DNA from: Sphagnum magellanicum
Lineage: Eukaryota > Streptophyta > Sphagnopsida > Sphagnales > Sphagnaceae
Assembly (NCBI GenBank): GCA_021904315.1
Contig: CM038919.1
Span: forward strand, 434,001-498,000
Direction of reading: 5' to 3'
DNA length: 64,000 bases
The position numbers and the translations under genes are program-made. How positions within the stretch are numbered: position 1 is the stretch's first letter; each line of letters begins with the position of its first letter. Positions 48,501 to 59,990 of this stretch are shown in pieces. The notes below the pieces were generated by a model, which was given only the letters and a program-made list of their open reading frames with translations, was not told where the DNA came from and did not search any database.

Positions 48501-49158
48501 ATCAGTCCATTCTTTGCCAATTACGATTTTCATCCCAGGTTCAGCCTTGAAATTCCTGGAGACTCCGTAAACCCCTCAGCTGAAGAAAGGGTCACGAGGT
48601 TTGGACAGGTTCAACAGAACCTTATGGCAGAACTCAAGCTAACACAAGAGTGGCAAAAGAAGCAAGCAGACCGTCGACGCAAGGACCATCCAAACTTCAA
48701 GGTTGGAGACAAGGTCTGGCTTCTCAGAAAGAACATTGCTACCACTCGCCCATGTGCCAAGTTGGATTACAAGCGCCTCGGACCTTTCAAAATCGCCAAA
48801 TTGGTTGGTCTAGTGGCTTGCCAGTTGGAGCTTCCACCCTAGTTCAAAATCCACAATGTTTTCCATGTCTCCCTACTTGAGCCCTATCATGAAAACCCGA
48901 TCCCAGAACGTCATCAAGAACCCCCAGCTCCAGTCGAAATTGAAGGCCAAGAAGAGTTTGAAGTTTAGGAGGTCTTGGACTCCAAGAAGATTCATGGAAA
49001 GCTCCTGTACCTTGTCTTTTGGTGAGGTTATCCTCCTTCTGAAGCTACTTGGGGGCCTGCTGGAAACCTAGTTCATGCCCAAGACTTAGTTAATCAGTTT
49101 CACCAACGGTATCTTAACAAACCGGCTCCATCTGGAAGATGTCACTTGAAGAGAGGAT
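45503..49158 (+). pseudogene. pol: Chromovirus pol remnant: protease, RT, RNase H, integrase, chromodomain
   Basis: The protease shows VSALVDSGATFSFID in one frame, then moves to the frame used by everything downstream (IILGLPWLEAHNPIIDW). A VKN-rich linker (45906-46080) leads to RT (about 46200-47060) with VKKKDGSLRLCVNYRGLN, TKLDLRGAYN, MPFGLTNAPA and VVYLDDILIFSKD. RNase H (47200-47490) reads EKNASNFALGA, Asn replacing the usual first catalytic Asp. Integrase (from 47685) has an HHCC finger (HDNTLAGH, CDTCARSKAP) and DDE residues in AMDFITDLP, VSDRGPQFAS and GQTERTNQTLEQYL. The chromodomain lies at about 48945-49100 (LVFW, GYPPSEATW). Stops: TAG 45894, 47517, 48429, 48438, 48840, 48966 and TGA 49023. 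Confidence 0.93.
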
Positions 49159-49160
49159 AA

Positions 49161-49473
49161 TGTCATGGCCTAGGAGATTTTGGGATACTTTGGGCAATGT
49201 CATGTCCTAGGATATTTTTGGATACTTTTGGCAATATCATGGCTTAGGATATTTTGGGATACTTGGGATATTTTTGGCAATGTCATGTCCTAGGATATTT
49301 TGGGATACTTTTGGCAATATCATGGCCTAGGATATTTTGGGATTAGTATGGTTCAGGGTTATAAAAGGAGATAGTCTGGGGAACAACCGTTCAGCAGATC
49401 AACACCAGTTGATGGATCAATAAAGCTTGTCTTGTCTTGTAATTCTCCACTTGTTTGTAGTCGGTCCATAACA
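49161..49473 (+). repeat. 3' LTR of the chromovirus
   Basis: 313 bp, colinear with the 5' LTR and different at about nine positions, mostly transitions. It contains the same five U3 subrepeats, the TATA box and AGCAGATCAA at 49393-49402. Confidence 0.95.
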
Positions 49474-51184
49474 TTATCATGATGATTTCTAAAACCATGT
49501 TACACTCTAAAAAGATCTTGAAAAAAAATTTTAACCACATAATAGCATAATAAACAACATAAAACTTTGAAACCAACATTGACAATTATTGGGGAATCTT
49601 CACACCATGTCAGGTACACATGGGTGAACAAACGGACATCTTATGTTCAACATAATTTTCATTGGAGCACAAAAAGGCCCATGTTATATGATTTGAATCT
49701 ATCAATTGTATTCACAAATTATTCTACAACACAATTCAAACTTTGAAACACAAAAATCAACCAAACCCAAGAAGGAATGGTTTGCACATGGCCTATAAAC
49801 CTCACGGGCCTTGTGATGGAAAAAAATCTACATATTGGCATTTCATTACATCCATAGCATGGCCATCTAACATTAAACACAAAGACTAAATCAAATGATA
49901 TTTTGAAATAAACTTACATTAATAAACTTTTCACTTTTTGACTTGAAGTTGTCTGAATATATGAAAAGCAGGAAGGTTTTTTTTAATAACATAGTTGTTA
50001 ATTACATTTCTCAATAACCAGCATTATCAAGAAATGTCATTAATATAAATCCACATATCTTAAAGTGAGTATGAACAACATGATGGATGCATGAGACCTT
50101 AAAAAGGAAAGGGAACAAGTCTCTTAAAACATATGCACCCAAACTCCTTATTTGACCTTTATTGGTGTTTATCACATCCAACATACATTGATAACTATTT
50201 CCACATCCCCATCTATATGCATAAAATAATGGACAATATAAAATGAAAAACTATTCAAATGTGTCACCACATTCATCAATTTTTATGGCCAATCAATTAA
50301 AATCAACCATTTTCCTTACAAGCCCTCTTAAAGGTAGTTGAAACATAGAGTGAGGTCATTGAATCATGGCCATATTTACAAGCCCAAACTAATTTTCATA
50401 TTATTTCAAAATGTAAAATCATGTGTGAATACCAACAATTGGGAATAATTTTTATCTTTCCCCATTTGACTAAACCGCATTTTACATTTGACCAAATCCC
50501 AATAAAAGTTTCTAAAATGAAAAAAAATCCTAAGTATGAACTCTAATAAATGAAAATTACCATAACCACTAAATTCAATGACACACTACAAAACAATGTG
50601 GTTTTTCACACACAAAAGGTTACAACTAGTGACACATGTGTGAGGTAAGCTTTGTGGTTTCATTCGTTACAATGAACAAAATGTGGTGTTTATTGTGGCA
50701 TTATGCATATGTTACATTAAAATTGTAATTTGACATTAGGTTATGGCACATACTACATTTGTGTAAAAATATAATTACCAAAATATAATTAACCTATTTT
50801 TAAAACAATAATCAAAACAATAAAATACAAAACATATTGAATTTTTAAAAAAGGATAATTTTTTTTTAATGCAAAAACATCAAACTGATCCTAGTGTAAT
50901 GTTTGAATGAGAAAAGCTTATTAAATTCCTCTTATTGAAACCTTGAATTATTTGCAAAATCTCTTGTAGTCAAAAGATCAATTTTGACACCCCCCTAAAA
51001 TTACATGACATAACCCGAAATCATTCACGCAATAAGAAAGTGCAATGTTACGCCCAACATTCAATTCAAATTGGAATCTTGTGATGTTGCATGTATCTTT
51101 TATCAAAAAATTCACAATAGGCGACATGCTTATGTGTTACCCTTATTCCACTAAGAAAATGAAGACCAAAAAATATATACAATT
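49474..51184. other. AT-rich spacer right of the LTR element
   Basis: No recognisable gene; only short frames without domains and scattered homopolymers. Confidence 0.5.
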
Positions 51185-51870
51185 CACATATCTATCTACG
51201 AAGGAAAATAGTTTGTTTTGTTTGCCTTTCATAGCAAAATCTCCACAACCATGGTTCCTCCCATTGCACTCTTGGTATCATTGGAAAGCTTTCAATAAAT
51301 AGAGGTTCAATAAGTCATTTGGTAGTGTTTAGATTTATATTGCAAGAGTTATTCAATATTGAGCAAATTGTCAAAGAAAAAATATAAAAATCAAAACTAA
51401 ATATTTTTAGGTAAATTGAGGTGAACTTTTCAGATTGTTGGAAAGTCCTTGATGAGTGGGATTCCATGGAGGTGATTTCATAATTTTTAGACCAAAGATG
51501 TGGGGGGAGAGATATGGAATTTTGAATCATTTTTGTTATAAAAAATTAATTAAAAGTGAAAAACATTCTTTTCACAATTGACCTCTATCATCAAGGTCCT
51601 ATTCACACTAGTGATTTATTTATTTTGTGGTGAGTTTTCACCTGTTTGCAAAAAATGTTTTGAAAAAGAATATTTTTGTCACAAATTCGCTTTAAAAAAT
51701 CACCACGATTGCCTACAATATGAAAAAGGGCTTAAGATTTTCGATTTTAAAAAAATTGGCTAAATATACTTATTGATGATTGCCACTTGAGCAACATCAC
51801 AAAATTGAAAAAAAAATTAAAAATCACTGGTTCACACTTGGGCCACAGCACAAGCCACACTAGTATTACC
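51185..51870 (+). repeat. Dispersed repeat family, copy C
   Basis: The longest copy: TCTATCTACGAAGGAAAATA, CATTGGAAAGCTTTCAATAA, AGAGTTATTCAATAT, a second TTGGAAAGTCCTTGATGAG with GGTGATTTCATAATTTTTAG, and at the end GGGCCACAGCACAAGCCACA. The blocks occur in the same order in copies A (2640) and B (18985). Confidence 0.65.
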
Positions 51871-52097
51871 TAAATCTACAAAGACACAAAGATTTCCACA
51901 CCCTCTCAGCATATTGTCAAAGAACAGGAGAGCAAAATCTACATATCTCATAGAAATTGTGATTCATCTTTTGGTAGATTTCATATTCCTAGTTTTGTGG
52001 ATAGATGTCAGATCTAGAGTCAGCTTTCGAAGATACATGTCGGCAGCAGAATCATTAGAACAACAAAAGATCCAGACTGTAAATCTAATGCGTACAT

Positions 52098-52235
52098 AGA
52101 TTTGATTTGTTTTCCTACCTTGTTTCGTAGATTCTGGTTTTTAGGGTTTGGAGCTTCGTGCAACAGTAGATTTAATATGCTTTTCTACCTTGTTCGTAGA
52201 TTCTGGTTTTTAGGGTTTGGAGCTTCATTCGACGG
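52098..52235 (+). repeat. 69-bp tandem duplication carrying a telo-box-like element, upstream of LTO1
   Basis: Units 52098-52166 and 52167-52235 share TAGATTT, CTACCTTGTT and TCGTAGATTCTGGTTTTTAG followed by GGTTTGGAGCTTC. Each therefore contains TAGGGTTT, the reverse of the telo-box AAACCCTA. They lie about 240-370 bp before the LTO1 start and probably belong to its promoter or 5' UTR. Confidence 0.8.
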
Positions 52236-52473
52236 TCCTTGCGTATGCGCAAGCTTGCGTCGTGGTTCGTTGCTTTTCGCGATTTTCCTCGGTTTGCTGC
52301 TGCTGTCCTGGTTCTAGTTTTTGCTGTAATCTGAACTTGGGATTTGGCGTTTGTTTTTTTTTTCTTTTTTGGTGCAGAAATCTGTCGGATTGGGTGTGTT
52401 TTCTTTGGTGCAGGAAGAAAGGGAGAGAGGGCGGAGTGCAGATTTCTAGGAATGCGAGTGCTTGTGAGGCAAA

Positions 52474-52914
52474 ATGAGAGAACGTGATGAGGAGGAGGAG
52501 GAGGATATATTCGACTCGGTTGTGAATCTCGAGGGATCTCATCTGCAGCAAGGATTTGACGATGGATTCAGAGACGGTGTGGCGGCAGGAAAGGAGGAAG
52601 GGAGGGAAGTAGGGTTGAAGACGGGGTTTGAGCTGGGAGAGGAGATCGGATTCTATCGAGGCTGTTGTGATGTTTGGAAAGCAGCCATCGAGAAAGACGC
52701 CAATGCCTTCTTCTCTCCGAGAGCACAACGGAACGTCCGCCAGTTTGATGAGCAACTAATTTCTTATCCGCTTCTGAATCCTCAAGATGAAAGACTTCAG
52801 GACCTCGTCGACACCATTCGCGCCAAGTTCCGTGCTATTATGTCTATGTTGTCGATCCATCTTGACTATGAAGGATATCCTAAACCTAATCTTGCTGATG
52901 ATGCATCGTTTTGA
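52474..52914 (+). CDS. LTO1-like protein (Yae1 domain; ORAOV1 homologue)
   Basis: A single-exon frame of 146 residues from ATG 52474. The N-terminus is acidic (DEEEEEDIFDSVVNLE). A G-x3-G series follows from about residue 28 (GFDDGFRDGVAAGKEEGREV, GLKTGFELGEEIGFYRG), the deca-GX3 signature of Yae1/LTO1 proteins. The rest is helical and polar (PLLNPQDERLQDLVDTIRAK). In yeast and human cells Lto1 and Yae1 form an adaptor that brings the ribosome-recycling ATPase Rli1/ABCE1 to the cytosolic Fe-S targeting complex; this role is family knowledge. The last residues are ASF, close to the [LIM]-[DES]-[WF] C-terminal targeting tripeptide but with Ala at its first position. Length and domain order look intact. 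Confidence 0.88.
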   Translation: MRERDEEEEEDIFDSVVNLEGSHLQQGFDDGFRDGVAAGKEEGREVGLKTGFELGEEIGFYRGCCDVWKAAIEKDANAFFSPRAQRNVRQFDEQLISYPLLNPQDERLQDLVDTIRAKFRAIMSMLSIHLDYEGYPKPNLADDASF

Positions 52915-55900
52915 GGATTGTCGGGAACAGTTTCCGGCGTTGTGGCACATACCTTTGGAGAAGACATTGCTTGCAGCAGCTTTCATAGACAATAGGTAAA
53001 GAGTTTAAAGAGTCTTTCCTATACTGTGATTTACTGCCAGAGTTCCCAGAGCTCCTGAAGTACAATTGTAGCTCAAGAAGGTTCATCTGCTTTACTACCA
53101 CCAGAACCTCACCGTGTAAATGGTACCTATACAAGTGACCATAACTATGCTACAGTCTACCTGGTGTTCAACTCAGTGCGTTCTTTCTTTTATGTACAGT
53201 TGGGTTTCAAATGGAGTTGTGGAATCTCAGGTCTTTGCAGCTCTTGATCAAGGTACACACCTTAGCTCTGATTTCTCAGTTTCTTTGGGTTTTCACTTGT
53301 AATCATAAAAGTCTAGTTTAATCTCAGAGGTTCTAGAATCCTCATTATGTGGTAGCTTCAACATGTGAAATTGAGAAGTTAATCTTTAAGGCACGAGCAT
53401 CTAAGTGGAATTATCAAAACAATGATACGGAAGGGTCAAGTGCTGATTACTCTAGGAGCAAGGATGCGTAGCTTTTTGAATGACTTCAACAATGTCATTA
53501 TTTTTGTACATTTGTTAAAAACATCATGGGAATGATCAGGCTATGATGTCTTTTTGGGCAATCTTTGGAGATAGTTTGATAAAAAGTTATTTAATGATTT
53601 GTGGTCTGCCAAGAACATATAATATCAGTAAGGTTGCACTTTACACCAAGATCCAGCTCAATACCTGGATTTGAGTGTTACCAAGCTCCTTAATATGGGT
53701 AGACACCTCCTTTGTATTGATAGAATTGGAAAGTCCTGATGGAGAAATGGAAAGCAATGTGAGCAAGATGATACTAAGGTTATTACCAGTTGATCAAACC
53801 ATGGTGGTTGTATAAGTGTGCTATGAAATCCTTTCCTGTTGAGTGACAATGCTATAGATAACAAGCTTGCTTGAGAAGCTGAACACAAGAAACACTTGGG
53901 AACATTGGTGGAAGCAGGAAGCTGATAAGTAGACATTGGACTAGATAGCACGTAATTTTTTAAATAAAAAAGTTCCTGTGGACAGTGGTGGATTGTGATT
54001 GTTTCTTGTTTTCCATCATGACCATGTTTGTGAGGGGAGGAAAAGGTATAGGAATCAACACCATCTGTGTGCATTGAAATTTGTTTTTGCTGATCTCTAC
54101 CTAACCATTTAAGGTCTCTACACCAGAACTTCAAAAAGACAACACTAATTTCGATTGACTCAGAGAAATATGGTTGTACATGAATTTGCCTGCATTTTCA
54201 TTTGTTAAATGCACAAAATGTTTTCAAATCACTGAAATTTCTGATGGTAATTGTTGAGAGAACTTATGTTCTTATTTGAAGTCTACAATCACAGAAACTA
54301 GAAAGCTGCACAAAAATGAATAAACCATAGAACTGCACTGATTTATGACTAGCAAACTTGGCCCCACACAAGGGAATTCTAGGTACTGTCACTTTGGGTT
54401 GCTTACTCTATGCTCCATCATGAACACCATCTCCACATTGTTGATATCCAGGTCTCAAAATGAAGATTATTGGATTGGTAGCTGACAAGCTATGAAAAAT
54501 TTAGAAAATTCTCCACAACCTGAAAGCTAGGAAATTGAAAAATGCGATGTGTCACAATAGGAGATTCCAAATATTAAAATTGAAATAGATCCCAAAACCA
54601 GATCAAGTATTGATATCTGAAATAGATTAACAAAAGAAAGACTAGGGCAGGAATTGAAACATGAGATAAGTCATATACTGGATATACCAGGCCACGATAT
54701 CAAAAACGGAATTTCATGAATGATTGCTCACTGGAGAACAACGCTAAAATTTTGAACCACAGATGGTGCTTTCATGGTGGTAATAATAATAACAATAATA
54801 ATCAAACCAGCAGCGAGCCCTTGAAACTGTTGCAAGTCCTCACTCCGAGGAGTCCAGAGTCCATCAAAAGGCGTCAAATCAGCAACACATCTTTATTGCA
54901 AGCAGTACCAAAATTACTACCTGTCTCCTTTTCTCCTTGTCTGCCCTAGCCCAATCGTTTTTTTCTCAAAAAAGGTCGATGCTGCCCAGACACTCTTTGG
55001 TCCCAAACGTAACCTAATCCACGTTTGGGGCCAAAACTTGCATAATAGGACCCAAAAGTATGTCAGGGCAGCAACAAGAGGAGTCTGGGCAGCAGCAGAC
55101 ACATCTTGTTCTGGGAAAATGGTCAGTCAGGGAAAACAGGAGCAGGGAGTACTTTTGATCTGCCTTGCAATAAAGACATGTCGCTGATTTAAGGTCTTCT
55201 GAGTGGAGAGTCCAGGGTCAAGGTGTGTCAGTTTTTACTCATACTAGTACGCACATGAAAGCTAACAATTGATCATATTATTGCTATAGTTTCATCACAA
55301 TTCAGCTGGGCTGTCATGAAGATCTTAGTTAACCTTGTACTATCTTCCTGGATGATCCGCTACTAGAGATGGTTGTCAACAGAAAGTTCTAAAATATTAC
55401 AGAATTGTGTTGTAGTTAAGTCCGTCCAGGAAGTCACAAAAGTTTCAAATGAAGTAATAATTAAGTGAAGCACCCATGAGCTAAGGGCGTCATTAATATT
55501 AATGTCCCATTTCCTCCTTATATTACGCCTGACAAGATCGTTGCAGTGTTTTTTGATCTGTTTCCTTGCACCACCACGCGCCCCGACAATGGGATATTCA
55601 AACTTGGGTGGAAAGAAAGGGAGACTAGTGGAACGGCCTCCAACTGGAATAAAGAATCGAGAACGTGAGTGCTGCAAACAAACGCGTGCTAACAGTATGC
55701 CTGATCGATCAGTGATATGAGTCCTGACTCCTGACTCACTCACTCACTGACAGACAGACTGATCGCTGGACTGACGAGAGTGCACACTGAATTTCATTCA
55801 ATCTGCAAATCTCAAGATCTTGTACTACTCTGGAAATTCAATCACCTGCGGTTAGTACTGAGATATGTGAATGATTTGGCTTCATTATTTTCCAACTACC

Positions 55901-57371
55901 CAACGACCCCGCTGATTAAAGAATGAAGAATGATCGTGCCCTTTTCCTGATCTGAAGGACTTGGGAGGTTCTAATCAGTGTTCTTCTGGGCAATTTTGTG
56001 ATATGGCTAAACTGGCGATGATCCACAGGAAGATTTAGCCAAATCTGGCTACAAGCTAAATATGAAAGTAATTTTTTAAAAAAAAACATCCTTCTACATT
56101 TCTTACTACCTACTTGAACCATTTATAGAAATATGAGATTTTTCTTAAATTTAGTTCAAATGTAGGCTATTGAAAATCTTTAAAAAGCACCTGATTTTAG
56201 CTCTTTTTATTTTTAATACAGCATTTTGGCTATATAGTGCATAGCCAGAAAAAGGCTGGTTCTAACTTCTAAGTTCTAATATTCTAACCAGTGTTGGGCG
56301 AGTATCAAGTTAGAACCTTGGTATATAGATTGGTAGTGGTCCTGGTGTCCAAGGACCAATCAAACTTGTATGAATCAACCATGCTTTTTTAAATTTTAAA
56401 AAAATGGTAGCCTAAGTGGCAATCCTCCATAGGAAGATGTAGAAAAAGTGGCTGATTGTCCCTAAGAATATTTAGCCAATCTGGCTATAAACCATATATG
56501 AAACACAACACATGATGTAACCAAAAAAAAGAAAACCTCAATGTTGAATAACTCCAAGTTTGCCTTGGAGCTTTATGGTGGGCACTTGTTCATCAAACAT
56601 TTGTATCTCCAAGGTATTTTACTTAGTCAAAATCCAATTGGTAAGAGAAAGCATGGAGTTCCAATGTACTTTGATGTTGTAAAAGATCAAGGTTTTGTGG
56701 TCCAAAAATTCACCCAACTTGCATGTGCTCCAAAACAAGCTCAAGGGACATGCAATAGTATATATACAAAGATTGTAACAAAGTTTCAATTTGGGGCACT
56801 AGTGGCAATTTCAAAAAAGTTCAAATGACAAGGTTAGTCCAATGGGCAACATAATGCACTCCCAAGCATGAAGGGGGCATGTCTCTCCCTTAATTACACT
56901 TGAACACTAATTCTAGCACCTTGGAAAACCAACACACCATCAACACCAAAGTTTATCAATTTGGAAGCTAAGATAGACTCAAAAAGGCCTCCATACTACA
57001 ACATATTTATCGTTATCACCTTAGTTAGGTTGTTTACAATAACTACAAACACCATACAACCATGGTTCCAATGGCAATAAAATGGGTATGGGCTTCCAAC
57101 CTTCAACAACATAAACATCCAACCTTAGCAATCAACTTAATGGTCATTTCGTCAACTTACATTAAAATAAACCTTACCATTTGAATCCAATGACAAAAAA
57201 ATTCAAACTAATATATGGGAGATTTTGCATAATCTTTTGTATGGTCATCATTGGAGAATTTCAAAAAAAATTCTTAAAACAACTACCTCAATTTCAAGCA
57301 TAATTATTTCACTTCTTTCCTAGAAAAATTACCTTCTTTCCTACTAACTTTCGTACCCACCAAAAAGGACA
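52915..57371. other. Long spacer with simple repeats and unassigned short frames
   Basis: It starts with the LTO1 3' flank. It includes a (TAA/TAG)n run at about 54780-54805, a (CACT)n/(GACA)n patch at 55738-55760, and two related segments at about 56020-56070 and 56425-56510 that share (G)GAAGAT, TTTAGCCAA(A)TCTGGCTA and ATATGAAA. Frames at 55363-55743 (-) and 56541-56828 (+) show no domain I recognise. Confidence 0.5.
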
Positions 57372-57401
57372 TGAAAAGGCAAATTAACACGTGCCTTTTC
57401 A
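57372..57401. repeat. 30-nt stem-loop motif, second copy
   Basis: TGAAAAGGCA, ten bases, then TGCCTTTTCA: perfect 10-bp arms. It is nearly identical to 16775-16804. Confidence 0.65.
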
Positions 57402-59765
57402 CACCCATGATTTGCAACTCGGGCCCTACATTGTTGCGCATTACCAATGATGATCAAGTTTTTTTTCTTCATACGTTCTCATATGTTTTCCAATAGCTCA
57501 TCATTATTTATGTTAATTCCAAATATAATTTGAATTAATATGTGCATGCAACTGGTCACAATTCAAACATTTGTGTCACTTGAATGATGTCAAGGGATGT
57601 TTGGCACTTGAAGAAAATCAAACAATTTTTTCATGCCTTTGTATTTTATAATTGGACATTCATGTTTCAAAAGTTGATTAAACTATCACAAATTGTACCA
57701 ATTCACATTTACTCAATTTCAATTCTAGCTTCTATTTTTTTTTTTTTTAAATCCCTACCATGCATTATCATAAATTGACATTTGTTCTTGACATGTTGGT
57801 TAGTTGAATTGATGTAGTATTACCCCATAAGTACCCTTGACCTAACAATAGTGACCTTGTGACCTTTATGCACATTTAAAGGCCATTGAACTTCAATATA
57901 ACATGAAACACATTAGTGAAAATCCTAAACATGTAAACATTGTCATCTTACCTATAGTCAATTAACAATTTGATAATTAAAACATATCAAAAAACAAGTT
58001 TCAACTCCCATTTTGCCTTCCTAAGTTTTTTAGCTTCCAAACAATTTGGACTAAAATTTATAAAAGCAACACAATTGGCTTTTTCTCTAGCACTAATTTA
58101 CTTCTAGAAGAAGAAGTAGCAATTGTCATTTTACACATTGAAGCATCATGCAATTTTGGGCTAGAAGTACGATTTGCTACTAATGCAACAATTGAACCAA
58201 TTTTGGAGAATGGTTTAGACACATTGAAATAAGGCTTAGAAGAAAAAATGATGAAAATTGAAGTTTGTAGGTGATATCAATGAAGCCATCAAGTTTACAA
58301 TTCAAAGGACAAAATTAAGCACATTCATCAAAATCAAAATGTAAGATGTGCATACCAATATGAACACATGGGGTGCACACTATATAAAAGAGGTTTGAAA
58401 TACATACATAGTGATCATGAGCATGATTGAGCTACAATGAAGTTCGAAGCACATTATTAACTTTCAAAACTCATGTTATGAAAGTTCATGGCAAATGTAT
58501 ATGCGCATTTACAAATCTTCAAGTTGAAGGTGTGAAGGGTTCATAAAGCTTGGTTCAATGATCCCAACCAAATGTCCATTGCACCTATGTATCCACTTCA
58601 AATCAAAGACAATACTATGTAATTGCTCCTTGAAGACAAAATCACAAGATCTTAGCTCCACCACAACACACATGTACACAAAATTTTTACACACATAACT
58701 TTGTCATAAAGGATGCAACTACATACTCATGAAGGTGATTAAATGGGGAAGACAAAGGTTTGAGAAAAAATATTGCAAAAGGTAGCAAATAACAATAGAG
58801 GTGCATTGACTTGATGCAACACCTAATAGTCATCATGCATCAAAACTTGATATCCAAGGGTTTACACAAGTCACTTATGTTAACAAGCATCCCTAGTTGT
58901 TGATTGAATTGGTGGCCCCAAAATTCAATTTGACATGAGATCTTGGTGAATTTGGCACATATTTTGACTTAAAAATAAAGTGACAAGATCAAAACCTAGA
59001 ATCTTAGGTTTAAAATGTGCAAAGTTTTGTCATTAAAAAAAACTTGTTGACTTCAATTGCTAGAAAACATTCAAGGTCTTTGTTGCATCTTGTGTCATAA
59101 TTCTAATATTCATTTCCTTTGGTTGAGAAATGGTTTATCATCTTTTTTATACTTATGATTTTAATTGAGGATTGACATACTTTATCTTACCTACCAAACT
59201 TGATAATGAACCCAAAGTGTTATAATGTAAAATAAAAATTTAAAATTTCATAATAAATGGTTTTTGACCTTGAATTTTAATCATACCAAAATAATATATC
59301 AAATATTCTTGAAGCTTTTCCATATGACATTTACCAAAAACACCCTAAGTATAGGTTTAGCTATTCCAAAATGAACGACTTTTTATTATTGAAACTTTGA
59401 ATTAAGAAGGAATCAGATTTCCTTAGTTTATTAAATATTCCATTGATTTAATTACAACACAACATGTCTATTGAGAACAAACTACATTTCATGCGGTGCA
59501 CAAGTTTGCAACCTTTACTAACATACAACCTAAAATCCCATTCATTGTTTTTTCATCTTAGGACAATGGTTAAACCCACCTTATAAACCAACTTGGTGGA
59601 AATACCTTCAAGAATGATCCTATTCTTGCTAGTTGGAGAAATCAAAACATTTGGATGAACACTAAGATCAAATAAAAGGCTATCAAAATCAAGATATTTT
59701 GTGAAACCATCACACCAATTTTTGATAGTTGAAGACAATTTTGGACTACCTTAGTACCTTGGCCA
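57402..59765. other. AT-rich spacer
   Basis: No gene or repeat with recognisable ends. Confidence 0.5.
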
Positions 59766-59990
59766 ATTCGACACTAATTATATTATTTTCAGAAAGGTTG
59801 AAATTTTCAAATTTTATTTCTTCCAAATCAAAAAATATTGTGAAGGAAAATAGTGGATATTTAAGAATATTTCATTTGTTGAAATAAATGTTTCAAAATT
59901 AATTAATTATTCAATGGACATGTGTTGAAATGGCCAAGGTACTATGGTATTTGCCACTATTAAAGGCCTTCAGTGTTTGTTAAGAAGTGT
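59766..59990 (+). repeat. Dispersed AT-rich repeat, copy 2
   Basis: It begins GACACTAATTATATTATTTT followed by CAGAAAGGTT and continues through GACATGTGTTGAAA to AAGGTACTATGGTATTTG, matching 36225-36420 in order. Confidence 0.6.

Larger units (their letters stand above)
43449..49473 (+). mobile_element. Ty3/gypsy LTR retrotransposon with chromodomain (chromovirus), inactivated
   Basis: A 6025-bp element bounded by two 313-bp LTRs (TGTC...AACA) that differ at about nine positions (roughly 3%). The flanks are TTATT on the left and TTATC on the right, a 5-bp duplication with one change. Internal order is gag, protease, RT, RNase H, integrase, chromodomain, the Ty3/gypsy order. A polypurine tract GAAGAGAGGA precedes the 3' LTR at about 49148-49157. 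The wording of the integrase C-terminal part and chromodomain is closer to Tf1/sushi- and Tcn1-like elements than to the common plant CRM, Tekay, Reina or Galadriel clades; this is an impression from motifs and needs a tree. All coding parts carry stops. Confidence 0.95.

Noticed and set aside
44542..49158. Stops in the LTR element corrected by U-to-C RNA editing
   Set aside because: Reverse editing of stop codons in ferns is known for organelle transcripts, not nuclear retrotransposons. Frameshifts and the RNase H Asp-to-Asn change also remain.
55363..55743. 126-residue minus-strand open frame
   Set aside because: No recognisable domain, no splice partners, and part of it overlaps simple repeats.
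56541..56828. 95-residue plus-strand open frame
   Set aside because: No family resemblance and AT-rich spacer composition; possible old repeat sequence only.
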